DNA from: Agrobacterium sp. a22-2 | GTDB lineage: Bacteria; Pseudomonadota; Alphaproteobacteria; Rhizobiales; Rhizobiaceae | Length of the DNA stretch: 64,000 bases | NCBI RefSeq assembly: GCF_012276985.1 | Contig: NZ_JAAXMM010000013.1 | Location: forward strand, 111,923-175,922 | Direction of reading: 5' to 3' | In this document: piece by piece, positions 25,490 through 34,149 of the stretch | Position numbering within the stretch: position 1 is the first letter of the stretch | Layout of the letters: every line of letters begins with the position of its first letter | Translations under genes and position numbers: made by a program | The notes under the pieces: generated by a model | Told to the model about the DNA's origin: nothing | Seen by the model: only the letters and a program-made list of their open reading frames with translations | Databases searched by the model: none

Positions 25490-27220
25490 ATGTCAAACTT
25501 CCTCCGGCGCGAAGCCGATTCCTTCTTCTTCCGTCGACGCGTCCCCGCGTCTCTCCAAGCCCGCCTGGGTCAGTCGGAAATATACAGGTCTTTAAAGACC
25601 ACCGTGCGAAGAGTTGCACGGCAGCGATCAGCGAGCCTGTATCTTGCGACAGAGAGGCTTTTCGAGATGTTGAGTGATGACCCGCAAATCCTATCCGACG
25701 CCGACGTCCGCGCTGCCGTCCGGTACTGGCTGGATCGGGAAGAATGGCAAAATATGATCGGAAGGTACATTCGGAAAAACTCCCCGGCCAACCTCAAGAA
25801 CTATGGAGGGCAGTTCCCTGACCTCTTTCCGGACCTGCTTGGAGATGAACGGGTCCCGGCCTGGGAGAAGCTCAGACGGGAAGCAGTGTGGGCGCTCGAA
25901 CACGCTGGCTATGACGGCTACCATGCCAGCGAAGAAGAGCAGACGCGGACCGAGGAAGAACTCAAGAAGCAGATCCGGGAGCACGTCGACCGGCGCATGC
26001 AAGAACTTTTCGGGGAGACGACGTCGGCAGCCCACGCGTCCGTCGCAACCAGCGCTCCTGAGCTACCAACGAACATGGCTAAGCTGTCCACCTTCCTCGA
26101 TGCATGGCAGAAGGACATCATTGCGGGCTACAACCATAACAAGGCTGTAAAGGACGCGGATCAGTACCTTAAAACTGTGGAGCTGTTCATCGGCCTTATG
26201 GGTGACCTCCCGGTGGGAAAGATCACGTTCGAGACGGCTGCCGAGTTTCGGGAACTGATTCTCCAGATGCCGTCTACACATGGAAAAGGCGGAGCGGTCT
26301 CGCCGAAGAAGGAACTTGCTCGCGCCCGTGCCGACAAGACCTTGCCGCGCGTCACCATGAAGACCGCCAAGCGCCACTTCTCGGGCGTGAATTCGATATG
26401 GAAATGGCTCACTTTCAAAAAGCTGGTTCCCGCCGGCTCTCAGCCCTTTTCGGGTCACTCGTTTCCTGGCACTAAGTCGAAGAAGTCCGCACGCGATGAC
26501 TGGTCGCGTGAAGACCTGCATCGCCTGTTCACTTCCCGCGAATACCGTGATGCACCAGCTTCGAGCGCTCTCCACTGGCTACCTCTCATCTCCCTACACT
26601 CGGGGATGAGGTTAGAGGAGATATGTCGTCTACGGCCGGCCAGCGACATCATCGTAAAGGACGGGGCGCCGTGCTTCGACATCTCCCCTCGCGAAGGATG
26701 GGATCCGAAGACAGAGGCGGGTACGCGCATCATTCCTATACACTCTTGGCTGATCCGGCACGGCATCATGGACTTCGTGAAACAACAGCGAGCCAGAGGC
26801 GCAGAGCACCTATTCTCTCCCGAACTGGTGTTGCACAGGGGCAGTATCAGTTCGGCGTTCAGCAGAGAGTTCTCGAAGCTGAAGATCAACTTAGGCGTCG
26901 GCTCGAAGACCACGTTCCACTCGTTTAGGCATAGCTTCCGCACCGTGCTGGAATCTACCGACCTGAAGGAATCACATATCAACGCCGTCATGGGACATGA
27001 AGGCGGAGGCGGAGAGGGACGCACATACACCAAGCGCGTCAGCACCACTAAGCTCAGGCAAGTGGTCGAAGCGTTCGAGCCCCCTCTTGATCTTGCCTTC
27101 CTCGGGTCCAGGGCAACCGATGTCCCGCCACCCCCGGTGAAGATCATAGTAAAGAAGAGGAAGCTGGTACCACCGGTTCTCGATGAGAATGGCAGGGTCG
27201 TGCGACGAGGGAAGACCTAG
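25490..27220 (+). CDS. int: Tyrosine-type site-specific integrase
   Basis: 576 residues from the ATG at 25490. The catalytic domain has the first arginine in LHSGMRLEEICRLRP, the HxxR box in HSFRHSFRTVL, the second histidine in VMGHEGGG and the nucleophile tyrosine in RTYTKRV, so the full R-H-R-H-Y set is present. The N terminus (SNFLRREADSFFFRRRVPASL) looks like the short DUF6538-type N-terminal domain of rhizobial phage-like integrases. It sits about 90 bases from the tRNA, the standard place for an integrase of this class. It would catalyse insertion and excision at the 20-base core. Confidence 0.93.
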   Translation: MSNFLRREADSFFFRRRVPASLQARLGQSEIYRSLKTTVRRVARQRSASLYLATERLFEMLSDDPQILSDADVRAAVRYWLDREEWQNMIGRYIRKNSPANLKNYGGQFPDLFPDLLGDERVPAWEKLRREAVWALEHAGYDGYHASEEEQTRTEEELKKQIREHVDRRMQELFGETTSAAHASVATSAPELPTNMAKLSTFLDAWQKDIIAGYNHNKAVKDADQYLKTVELFIGLMGDLPVGKITFETAAEFRELILQMPSTHGKGGAVSPKKELARARADKTLPRVTMKTAKRHFSGVNSIWKWLTFKKLVPAGSQPFSGHSFPGTKSKKSARDDWSREDLHRLFTSREYRDAPASSALHWLPLISLHSGMRLEEICRLRPASDIIVKDGAPCFDISPREGWDPKTEAGTRIIPIHSWLIRHGIMDFVKQQRARGAEHLFSPELVLHRGSISSAFSREFSKLKINLGVGSKTTFHSFRHSFRTVLESTDLKESHINAVMGHEGGGGEGRTYTKRVSTTKLRQVVEAFEPPLDLAFLGSRATDVPPPPVKIIVKKRKLVPPVLDENGRVVRRGKT

Positions 27221-27766
27221 CTCCCTCGCCTCCAAATCGAATGCCTCGACGGAGGCAGTCGGTCCCGCGTCCCGCCTCTGGCGGCGCTTTGCTGACGCTC
27301 CTGCGGCTGCCTCGGGAATCGCCGAAGCATGCGCGAATTCCCGCCGTCCCGCCGACAGCGGCGCTATGCTGACGGCTCCGATATGCTCATTGTTCTTTTG
27401 ATCCTCGCGGGGGCTTCAGCCCCCCTGCCGCGCCTCTGGCTTGGCCGCCCCTACGCTCATTGGCGCGGCCTAGTCCGATAATGGGCTTTTCAAGTCCATC
27501 ACCGGGGGCAACAGGATTTGGGTCGCTGCGGTCCGTCAAGGGTTCGCTTCGCGCCGTCCTCGCCATGCTCGCCCTGCGGCCTGCGCGTGGCTCCGGGCGG
27601 CCTCTTGACTGCCCTTCCGCTCCGGCGGAGCCGTCTCCCCGCCTCGCTTCGTTAGATCCCCATTAGATCTATCTGCACACGCTTCAGGAAAGCCGGTTTC
27701 GTCCTGGGCTCCACCTCATGAATGCGCTATAAGATCATTACAAAACAATGGTTTATGGAGATTTTC
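27221..27766. other. Non-coding stretch downstream of int
   Basis: About 545 bases with no supported gene. It is GC-rich and holds several small palindromes, the clearest GGGGGC-TTCA-GCCCCC (about 27409-27424). No U-tract terminator follows it directly. It could include an int terminator or an accessory site. Confidence 0.4.
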
Positions 27767-28000
27767 ATGGAGACGGCAGTCACAACGATCAAGGGCCTGG
27801 CGGTAGATGTCATCATCACCGAGACGACGCACCGTGACACGCGCGGCATTCTCTTCTACCTGGCAACTATCGTCATCCGGTCACACAGGACAGGCGTCGA
27901 GAAGATCGCGCGCCGGTCCCGCATCCCCGGAGCCGGGAAGAGCCTCGCCCGAGAAGTCCAGCGGATGGGGATCCGCGCCCTCGACAGGCTGAGCGACTGA
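27767..28000 (+). CDS. Small protein of unknown function
   Basis: 77 residues from the ATG at 27767, with TATGGAG about 7 bases upstream; the frame is open to an ATG at 27722. The product (ETAVTTIKGLAVDVIITET, then AIVIRSHRTGVEKIARRSR and a basic tail) has no domain I recognise. A hydrophobic run near the middle (GILFYLATIVI) is too short to call a membrane segment. It lies before the iteron-like tract. Confidence 0.4.
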   Translation: METAVTTIKGLAVDVIITETTHRDTRGILFYLATIVIRSHRTGVEKIARRSRIPGAGKSLAREVQRMGIRALDRLSD

Positions 28001-28029
28001 TTTTCTACCAAGGCGTGAAATATTTTTCC

Positions 28030-28124
28030 AAAAGGATCCGGGAACGTCGGTAAGGATTCGAGAATCGGCGGCAAGGATTCGCGTCTCTTCGAATCCTTTC
28101 GAGAACTCCTGCGGCAGGGATTCG
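28030..28124. repeat. Iteron-like repeats, ~21-base spacing
   Basis: CGGTAAGGATTCG (28048-28060), CGGCAAGGATTCG (28069-28081) and CGGCAGGGATTCG (28112-28124) are direct copies; an inverted CGAATCCTT lies at 28090-28098. Starts fall at 28048, 28069, 28090 and 28112, that is every 21-22 bases. A degenerate AAAGGATCCG at 28031 continues the series. The pattern is typical of a DNA-binding array for a Rep, excisionase or regulator. Confidence 0.65.
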
Positions 28125-28244
28125 AGGCCTTAGCCGAACGCGCGCGAAGACGTCGTTTGCGAGGCTAGTGAAATGAAATTCCACGACATCTCACCTATCA
28201 TCTGGTTTCCTTCGCCCGTCATCAACGGAAGGAGCCACACGGCC

Positions 28245-28481
28245 ATGACAACAAAATCGAGCGCCATCAAGAAGGTCATCGAGGCCTTCGACAACTTCAG
28301 GGAAGCATACGACCAATACGTGCAGACGGTGGATACCGCCTTGCCGAGCGACATCGAAGACGATGGGTTGCGCGAGCGGATTGCTTCCCTCGTCATCGGA
28401 TCTGGTGACGTCGGCATCTACCTGCGCGACTACGGCTACACGGTCGATAGCCTCCGGGCGCTAGGGCGTCGTCAATACTGA
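28245..28481 (+). CDS. Small protein of unknown function
   Basis: 78 residues from the ATG at 28245, with GGAAGGAG about 12 bases upstream. The product is helical (SAIKKVIEAFDNFREAYDQYVQTVD, then LRERIASLVIGSGDVGIYLRDYGY) and mildly acidic. I do not recognise a family. It is the first of three small same-strand genes (28245, 28547, 28812), all close together, so it is probably the head of an operon controlled through the repeats upstream. Confidence 0.55.
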   Translation: MTTKSSAIKKVIEAFDNFREAYDQYVQTVDTALPSDIEDDGLRERIASLVIGSGDVGIYLRDYGYTVDSLRALGRRQY

Positions 28482-28546
28482 GGTCGCTCCCGGCGGCATG
28501 TGCCGCTTGGAGCCATTCCAGATCCAGAAACCAACAGGAGACCGAT

Positions 28547-28810
28547 ATGCAGACATCCTACTGGCGGACGACGACGAAGACATGTGCAAACACGTGGCCT
28601 GGTGCGGATGGAGTGTGGACGTCGTGCAAAGGGCAGCTTGTCGAGTGGCAACAAGTGCACCCGCACACGGGCGTCCTCATGATGACCTGCTGGCACTGTC
28701 GAGAGTGCGGCAACGATACCTTCAGGGCAGAGCCCGCGCCCGGCAGCCTCCTTGCGCTGGCCCGCGCAGCGGCCCTTCACACCTCAGCCTCAGCAACCAA
28801 CGGAGCCTGA
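28547..28810 (+). CDS. Small cysteine-rich protein
   Basis: 87 residues from the ATG at 28547, preceded by CAGGAGACC. The cysteines are C at about residue 27 and C-x-x-C-x-x-C in TCWHCRECGNDTF, so a zinc-binding knuckle is possible. No known family is recognised. The stop is followed immediately by the next gene's ATG at 28812 (ATGAAC after a TGAC). Confidence 0.5.
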   Translation: MQTSYWRTTTKTCANTWPGADGVWTSCKGQLVEWQQVHPHTGVLMMTCWHCRECGNDTFRAEPAPGSLLALARAAALHTSASATNGA

Positions 28811-28811
28811 C

Positions 28812-29222
28812 ATGAACTTGCAATACATCTACGAGACCAGGTTCCCATGGGAGCCGGACGCGGGTCTCTTCGCTGGGAGCGAGACGTCCGCCATTGGGAT
28901 GACGACCGAGCTTGTCGCCGTACGGGACGGCGTGGTTGCGGACGACGAGGAGAGCGAGGCCCAGTTCGAACTCCTGATCGTGCGGCGAGGTGACGGCTGT
29001 GCATTCGCATGGGAAGTCATGGATTACGAGACCTGCAAGACTCTGGCGCAGGGCGAAGCATCGACGCTGGCGGATGCGAAAAAAGCTGCCGAGGCGTCGG
29101 CATGGCACGCTGCCGAGAGGATCGCCGGCCGTCACATCCAGCGCGCCGAGGACTGGGTGACCACAGTCGCCTCGGGAATGCTCTCGGTGATCAACGAGGC
29201 GGCTAGCCGGGGAAAACGATAA
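28812..29222 (+). CDS. Protein of unknown function, small operon end
   Basis: 136 residues from the ATG at 28812, with ACGGAGCC upstream. The sequence opens MNLQYIYETRFPWEPDAG and has a helical second half (DAKKAAEASAWHAAERIAG). It belongs to no family I recognise. It overlaps the previous stop closely, so it is probably translated from the same mRNA. A strong hairpin follows at 29306. Confidence 0.55.
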   Translation: MNLQYIYETRFPWEPDAGLFAGSETSAIGMTTELVAVRDGVVADDEESEAQFELLIVRRGDGCAFAWEVMDYETCKTLAQGEASTLADAKKAAEASAWHAAERIAGRHIQRAEDWVTTVASGMLSVINEAASRGKR

Positions 29223-29305
29223 CGTCCCGAATTCTGGTGTGTAAATATACCACCCCGCTCGCCGAGAACGCTGTACGGGCCATTTAAACGCCTCCAAATT
29301 TGGGC

Positions 29306-29329
29306 AACGGGGTCAGATGACCCCGTTTT
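29306..29329. terminator. Strong terminator-like hairpin
   Basis: AACGGGGTCA (29306-29315) pairs perfectly with TGACCCCGTT (29318-29327), followed on the plus strand by TTTTC. It ends the small-gene operon. It also covers the stop codon of the minus-strand gene at 29313. Confidence 0.7.
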
Positions 29330-29531
29330 CGTGTCCAAAGCCCGTTTTCGGGATTTCGTCGTAGAATGCCACAACGACGTCGGCCAGAGCCTCGACCTCA
29401 GCCTTGGCCGGCGCGCGGTCGCTCGACAGCAGTTCGATGTACGCGGCGTCGAGCGCGTCGAGGCGCTGCCGCTGCTCTGCCGTCAGACGACCGAGGAGCG
29501 CTCCGGCATCTGCGTGAAGTTCCAATTCCAT
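29313..29531 (-). CDS. Small acidic protein of unknown function
   Basis: 72 residues from the ATG at 29531, with GTAGGAGG upstream, a strong ribosome-binding site. The product is Leu/Ala-rich and mostly helical (LTAEQRQRLDALDAAYIELL, PAKAEVEALADVVVAFYDEIP). It lies 12 bases after the 29544 gene, so the two form an operon. No family is recognised. Confidence 0.55.
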   Translation of the reverse strand: MELELHADAGALLGRLTAEQRQRLDALDAAYIELLSSDRAPAKAEVEALADVVVAFYDEIPKTGFGHENGVI

Positions 29532-29543
29532 GTCGTTCTCCTC

Positions 29544-30188
29544 CTACTTTCTGCCGAGCTGCGGCCCGGCATCCTCGTCGTGATCGACGTCCATTTCCGG
29601 AGCCTGGGACGACGGCGGCTGCGGCTCTTGGATGCTCTCGACGCGAGCGGCGACAAGAGCGCGCTGCACGAGCTCCGCCGGCCCCGCTCCGACCCCCAGC
29701 ATTCGAAGCTGGCTATGGTCGTCGCCTTCGACCTGCCTGCGCAGCCAGTCATGACAAAGGGACGGCAAGCGCTGTTCGAGAGCGACGCGTGCGGACTCCC
29801 GACGTCGCGGCGACGGAGAGTCGAGCTCGCGGACCAAGCGCCGCCATGATTTCAGAGTCGGCCGAAGCCGTGGCACGGGTTTCTCCGTCGTCGCGAGCAC
29901 GTCCGACTCCGGGTCCAGACCACGCTCGCGGGCCCAGGCATTGCGACCCAGCGTATAGCCTGACGGCGGGTCAAACCGCGTCCGGCGTTGCGGACGAGGA
30001 GTGATGGTGAACGTGGGCTCGCTCGGCTGCGCGAGAGCAAGCACGGCGGAGAGCAGCGCCAGGAGTTGCAGTAGCGTCTTCGTCGCCGGGTCGCTCCGAC
30101 GCTCGCGATGTCGAGCAAGATCGCGCCGCCATTCGTCCGCGCATGTCCGACGTCGCTGCTTTCTCCTGTCTTCTGACTCCTCTCTCAT
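29544..30188 (-). CDS. Arg-rich protein with one predicted membrane helix
   Basis: 214 residues from the ATG at 30188, preceded by GGGAGG. The first 37 residues are very basic (RRKQRRRTCADEWRRDLARHR), followed by one hydrophobic segment (TLLQLLALLSAVLALAQ) and a long hydrophilic remainder with many charged residues. By the positive-inside rule the N terminus would face the cytoplasm. The family is unknown. It lies between two divergent units, the small-gene operon and the methyltransferase at 30362, and is cotranscribed with the gene at 29313. Confidence 0.5.
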   Translation of the reverse strand: MREESEDRRKQRRRTCADEWRRDLARHRERRSDPATKTLLQLLALLSAVLALAQPSEPTFTITPRPQRRTRFDPPSGYTLGRNAWARERGLDPESDVLATTEKPVPRLRPTLKSWRRLVRELDSPSPRRRESARVALEQRLPSLCHDWLRRQVEGDDHSQLRMLGVGAGPAELVQRALVAARVESIQEPQPPSSQAPEMDVDHDEDAGPQLGRK

Positions 30189-30322
30189 GCCCTTGCCTCC
30201 CGCTCATGATGACAGCATGCGCGCCGGCTAAAGTCCGAGCAAACCCTTCTAGGCAATACGACGTGGGTACGTGCGGAGGCTCGGAGGCGTTTAGAATTTC
30301 GAAAGCCTTGATGGACCAGTTT

Positions 30323-30344
30323 CCTAACGTGAAATCAAGTTAGG
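30323..30344. promoter_or_regulatory. 22-bp palindromic operator candidate upstream of the methyltransferase
   Basis: CCTAACGTGA (30323-30332), spacer AA, TCAAGTTAGG (30335-30344): arms complementary with one mismatch. It ends 17 bases before the GTG start at 30362, a position suited to a repressor site. Confidence 0.6.
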
Positions 30345-30361
30345 CAAATTCGGGGGGTTTC

Positions 30362-31726
30362 GTGCGAGTAGTGGAACTGTTTTGCGGAGCTGGCGGGATG
30401 TCCCTCGGCCTGACGCAAGCGGGATGCGATGTCGTCGCGGCATATGATGCGTGGCCTGTGGCGGTGGAAAACTACAATCACAACCTTGGTGGCAATGTTG
30501 CACGAGTGGCAGATCTGACGGACCTCCTCGGCATCGTGCCTGACCTTTTGAAGCTCGCGCCGGACATGATCGCGGGCGGGCCTCCTTGCCAAGACTATTC
30601 CAGCGCCGGCCGCCGCGAGGAGGCGGAAAATGCGCGACTGACCCTCGCCTTCGCTCTGATCATCGCGACAGTTCGCCCTCGGTGGTTCCTTATGGAGAAC
30701 GTGACGACAGCGGCCAAGTCGGCAACTTGGAGGGAAGCGCGGACGGTTCTGAAACGGGCAGGATATGGCCTGACCGAATCGAAGATTGATGCGAGCCGCT
30801 ACGGCGTTCCCCAGAGCCGTCGACGCCTGTTCGTCGTCGGACGGCAGGGCGAGCGCGACGGCTTCCTAGCCTCGGCGATCGCGGTAGCGGCAGCACCCAC
30901 GCCGATGACGATCCGCGATCTGTTCGGCGCTACCACGCCGGCCGCCGTGTATTTCCCTTCGACCTCAGAAGCGCGGCGTTCGATCTGGTCCCCGGATGAA
31001 CCCGCGCCGACGATTCGCGAGCGGAGCATTCGCCCCCTTCCGGATTCCTACAAACCGCACCCCGACGATGCCGCCCTAGTTGCGAACGGCTTTATTTATT
31101 CCCGGCCTGTCCGGGCCGGCCGAGGCGTCCGAACGGTGGACGAACCTTTTCCGACCATCACCAGGACGGCATGGGAAAGGCCGACGGCGCGCTACCTGTC
31201 GTCTCCGCATCCCGCTGACCCTGTAGCGGCATCCGAAACCGCGGTCCTTTCCATTCCTCAGATTTCGAGGATTCAAGGTTTCCCGGTATGGTGGGAATGG
31301 CGAGCGACGGCGAAGAGAGATATCCTACAGATGATCGCCAACGCGGTTCCCGCATCCGTCGCTGCCTCGATCGGTCGCGTAATCCTTGATCGCGAATCCG
31401 GTAAGACGACCCCGGCGATCGAAGGGCGGTTTGTCCGCTGGCTGACCACGACACGCGGACGATCGCCGCAATCCGCATGGAACGTCAAGTCTCTGGCCGG
31501 CCGCGCTCGGCATCTGCTCGGCGGTCGAACGTTCGCGGTCCCAGCGCTGGAGCTGGCCGCGCTCGAATCCGTCGAGGAATTCTGGGCGCTGAAGAAGAAC
31601 GCGCAATCCGATCTCCGGCAAGCGCTCCGGCTTCTGGCCGAATACCAGGCCGAAGGCCACCTGCGCCACCAGAAGCCGCGCCAGATGACGACCACGGACG
31701 CGCAGCCGTTGGCGGATGCCGCATAG
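30362..31726 (+). CDS. DNA cytosine-C5 methyltransferase (solitary)
   Basis: 454 residues; the start is GTG at 30362 with GGGGGG upstream. The cytosine methyltransferase motifs appear in order: I ELFCGAGGMSLG, IV GGPPCQDYS (catalytic Cys), VI FLMENV, VIII VPQSRRRLFVVG and X ANAVPASVA. Its target is not predictable, because the variable region differs from the M.EcoRII-like protein at 36624. It has an extra C-terminal tail of about 100 residues (VRWLTTTRGRSP ... LGGRTFAVPALELAALESVEEFW). No endonuclease lies beside it, so it may be an orphan methyltransferase, possibly protective or anti-restriction. Confidence 0.9.
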   Translation: MRVVELFCGAGGMSLGLTQAGCDVVAAYDAWPVAVENYNHNLGGNVARVADLTDLLGIVPDLLKLAPDMIAGGPPCQDYSSAGRREEAENARLTLAFALIIATVRPRWFLMENVTTAAKSATWREARTVLKRAGYGLTESKIDASRYGVPQSRRRLFVVGRQGERDGFLASAIAVAAAPTPMTIRDLFGATTPAAVYFPSTSEARRSIWSPDEPAPTIRERSIRPLPDSYKPHPDDAALVANGFIYSRPVRAGRGVRTVDEPFPTITRTAWERPTARYLSSPHPADPVAASETAVLSIPQISRIQGFPVWWEWRATAKRDILQMIANAVPASVAASIGRVILDRESGKTTPAIEGRFVRWLTTTRGRSPQSAWNVKSLAGRARHLLGGRTFAVPALELAALESVEEFWALKKNAQSDLRQALRLLAEYQAEGHLRHQKPRQMTTTDAQPLADAA

Positions 31727-31825
31727 AATACCCCCGCTGGGAACACTCAGCGAGGGATTGGGTCAACTGTGTCGGGATGGAAGCCGATGCCCTTCTATCG
31801 TCGTCGCCGGCGGCGCGACGGTCAA

Positions 31826-32236
31826 TCAGGCGGCTTTCGGCCAGCACCGTTCGCAGAGGAACAGCGGCTGATACACAGGTTCGCGCCCGCAGCGCTCGCA
31901 ATCCTCCCATAGCTGGCCGCGCATCTCTGGGACCTTGTGGGACCTTGAGGATACGGGCTTCGGCTCCGCTACAGGAGTGGTCTCCCCATAAAGGTAGGGA
32001 GCTTCCCGGCGTCTCCGCTCGTCGTTGATCGTGTGACCGCGCGAAAGCTTCAATCCAAGCTCCGCCTTCTCCATGGCCGACAGGTTCGTGTAGGCCGTGC
32101 CGGCCGCCGCGAAACTATACCGCTCGGCCAGCCATGAGAGATCGTCGTCGGTAAGGACTTTGAATCCTTGCTCGCGACACTCGGCTTCGTACTCTTCCCG
32201 CGTGGTGGGCTCCATCTTCGGCGGAATGATTGTCAT
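31826..32236 (-). CDS. Small protein with C-terminal zinc-ribbon-like cysteines
   Basis: 136 residues from the ATG at 32236, which has CAAGGGG upstream. The C terminus reads CERCGREPVYQPLFLCERCW, two CxxC pairs about 12 residues apart, consistent with a zinc ribbon. The remaining sequence is helical and charged (REEYEAECREQGFKVLTDDDLSWLAERY). No known family is recognised. It is convergent with the methyltransferase at 30362 and lies just after the hairpin cluster that follows the relaxase. Confidence 0.55.
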   Translation of the reverse strand: MTIIPPKMEPTTREEYEAECREQGFKVLTDDDLSWLAERYSFAAAGTAYTNLSAMEKAELGLKLSRGHTINDERRRREAPYLYGETTPVAEPKPVSSRSHKVPEMRGQLWEDCERCGREPVYQPLFLCERCWPKAA

Positions 32237-32817
32237 CGTAGTCCCCTTGGAAAAGATCGGGGCGGCAGACCGCCGCCCCTTCATCTCGGCGTGTGCAGAG
32301 GACATTCCACCGAGAATCGAGCTCCTCTATGTAGAACGGTACATCTGCCTTCACGGCGGTAAAAGATACGACTTCATAGCCGCATGCACTTTCAGAGCCA
32401 CCGGACGACGGTGTTTCAATCAACGCTCATCATGAGCGAAACCCTCCGAAGAGGAGGGAAACGGCACCGTGGAATTTCCCCTTTCGGGGATCATCCGGCG
32501 CGGTGCCAGCGCCTACCAGCATTCGGGCGAACCGGAATGCTGGCTCGGGATTTACAGCCTCTCACGGGCCTACCCTAACCCCTCAAGGGGAACGGGAACC
32601 GTTGATTGACCAAGCCGAAACCCGTTCTCTCCTACCCCCCTTGCAGGACGATAACCGTGCCAGCACGGCGCGAACATCCCTGCTTTTGCGAGGGCGCTCG
32701 TCTTACTGACCAGACCACCTTGACGCCCATCGGCGATTTTCACAAGCGTAGAACTACCCTCTTTTCCAAGAAAGTTGACGCTGGTTAATGGACTGTAATT
32801 GTTGACAATCTAGCATT
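32237..32817. other. Gene-free hairpin-rich region beside the relaxase
   Basis: About 580 bases. Perfect hairpins: CGCTCAT/ATGAGCG (32424-32438), CCCTCC/GGAGGG (32442-32458), GGCACCG/CGGTGCC (32463-32507) enclosing TCCCC/GGGGA, CCAGCATTC/GAATGCTGG (32516-32543) and CCCCT/AGGGG (32579-32590). This density suggests an origin of transfer, a structured RNA, or both. Confidence 0.55.
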
Positions 32818-34143
32818 CTATCGTCGTCCCGGCGCCGGCGTCATGCGCGGCCCCAGCGGCGGATTCGGACTCGGTTCCGGAGGACGGAGACGAGCGACCT
32901 CACGCCTCAAGGCATCGCGCTGCGCTTCGGTTTCGGAAAGCGAGGCATCGAGCGACGATGCCCTTTCGACGGCCTTCCTGCGAGCCGCGTCGGCCTTCGC
33001 CGCCTGTTCGAGCGCGGACGAAGCGCGCTCGCGCAGCGCGCTCATGTCGGACTCAAGAGCGGCACGAATCCGGTCGGCAACCTTGGAATGCCGCCAGCCG
33101 TCGAACACGGTCCTCAAGATCGACGGCAGCCGCTGGAGGCGAGCCGCTGCTGCCGTGACGCGGACGGCTTCCTCGCGGGCGCGGGACATCATCGAGCGGG
33201 CCTTGCGCTGCTCCCGGACAGCGGCGTCATGCGCGGCCTTGGCGGCATCCGTAGCGACCTTGGCTTCCGCCAGGCATCGGGCCGCATCGGCCTTCGCGGC
33301 GTCGGCTTCCGCGCGCAGCGCGGCGGCTTCCGTCTCTGCCGTCGAGACCAGAGACTCGACTTCCGCTTTTTTCGCGCCGATATGCGTCTCGATTTTTTCC
33401 TTCACGGCAGCGGCGCGATCGAGGGACGCGCGCAGCGCGCGGGCTTGTGTCTGCTCTGCTTGCCATTCCATCCGCGTCAGACGACGGCGCTGGGGGCCAA
33501 GGCGTGTCAGACCGCAGGGAACGCCGACGGTCGTGTGGTACGAGTCCTGCCATTCTCGCATCGCAGTTCTATAGGCCTTGTCGCCGCGTTTATTCGTCGC
33601 CTTCGAATCCTCACCGTCGGCCGGACCGGCCGCCATGATTGCGGCCTTGGCCGTTTGCCCTGGATGAAGGGCAGAGGCCCGCATTGCTGGATCGTTAGGC
33701 AGCACATAAGCATGCAGATGGTAGTGAGACTCGTCCTCGTGGCGGATCACAGACACAAGTTTGTCACCGTATTGCGCACGAAGCCACGCAACCGTTCGCT
33801 TTTCCCACTCCTCCGCTTCGCGACGCTTCTCCGGATTGGTCCGGACCTCTTCCATGGAATGGGGATGCGATGCGACGACCGCCATGAGCGTGTGCTGGGA
33901 CTTCTGAACTTTGCGAGGCTTGCCGCCCTTCGGCGTCGTCGTCGCGGCCTCGGCCGTCGCATCGTGTAGCCGCTCTAGTTCCTCCACGCTCATGCCGTGC
34001 ACGATGACCGGAGGCGCTGGAGTCCCGACGTGAAGAGAGGCGGAAGGATCGCGACGGGCTTCGCCGAAGACGAAGCCAGTGGAACGACCCTTGCCGTCGC
34101 CCTTGCGGCTGTACGCCGTCATGTGGACGAACTGAAAGCCCAT
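32818..34143 (-). CDS. MobV-type (Mob/Pre) plasmid-mobilization relaxase
   Basis: 441 residues. The N-terminal domain carries the relaxase signature HEDESHYHLHAYVLP, equivalent to the family HxDExxPHxH metal-binding motif, and the opening FQFVHMTAYSRKG. The C-terminal half is a long Ala/Glu/Arg-rich coiled coil (residues about 215-410), common in these proteins. It would nick an oriT strand and pilot the DNA in conjugative mobilization. Its stop is adjacent to the hairpin cluster at 32424. The upstream gene 34150 ends 6 bases before its start, so the two are an operon. MobV is usually encoded on small plasmids, so its presence here supports an IME. Confidence 0.82.
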   Translation of the reverse strand: MGFQFVHMTAYSRKGDGKGRSTGFVFGEARRDPSASLHVGTPAPPVIVHGMSVEELERLHDATAEAATTTPKGGKPRKVQKSQHTLMAVVASHPHSMEEVRTNPEKRREAEEWEKRTVAWLRAQYGDKLVSVIRHEDESHYHLHAYVLPNDPAMRASALHPGQTAKAAIMAAGPADGEDSKATNKRGDKAYRTAMREWQDSYHTTVGVPCGLTRLGPQRRRLTRMEWQAEQTQARALRASLDRAAAVKEKIETHIGAKKAEVESLVSTAETEAAALRAEADAAKADAARCLAEAKVATDAAKAAHDAAVREQRKARSMMSRAREEAVRVTAAAARLQRLPSILRTVFDGWRHSKVADRIRAALESDMSALRERASSALEQAAKADAARRKAVERASSLDASLSETEAQRDALRREVARLRPPEPSPNPPLGPRMTPAPGRR

Positions 34144-34149
34144 GAGACC

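Noticed and set aside
27460..27666. A short plus-strand frame in the gap after int
   Set aside because: No ribosome-binding site and a composition typical of GC-rich non-coding DNA.
28030..28124. CRISPR array
   Set aside because: Units are 13 bases with 8-base gaps and one is inverted; no leader, cas genes or longer spacers. Elsewhere in the window no regularly spaced repeat of 25-40 bases was seen.
32818..34143. Type IV secretion or coupling protein genes near the relaxase
   Set aside because: None are visible between 25 and 42 kb, so the element is not called a self-transmissible ICE.
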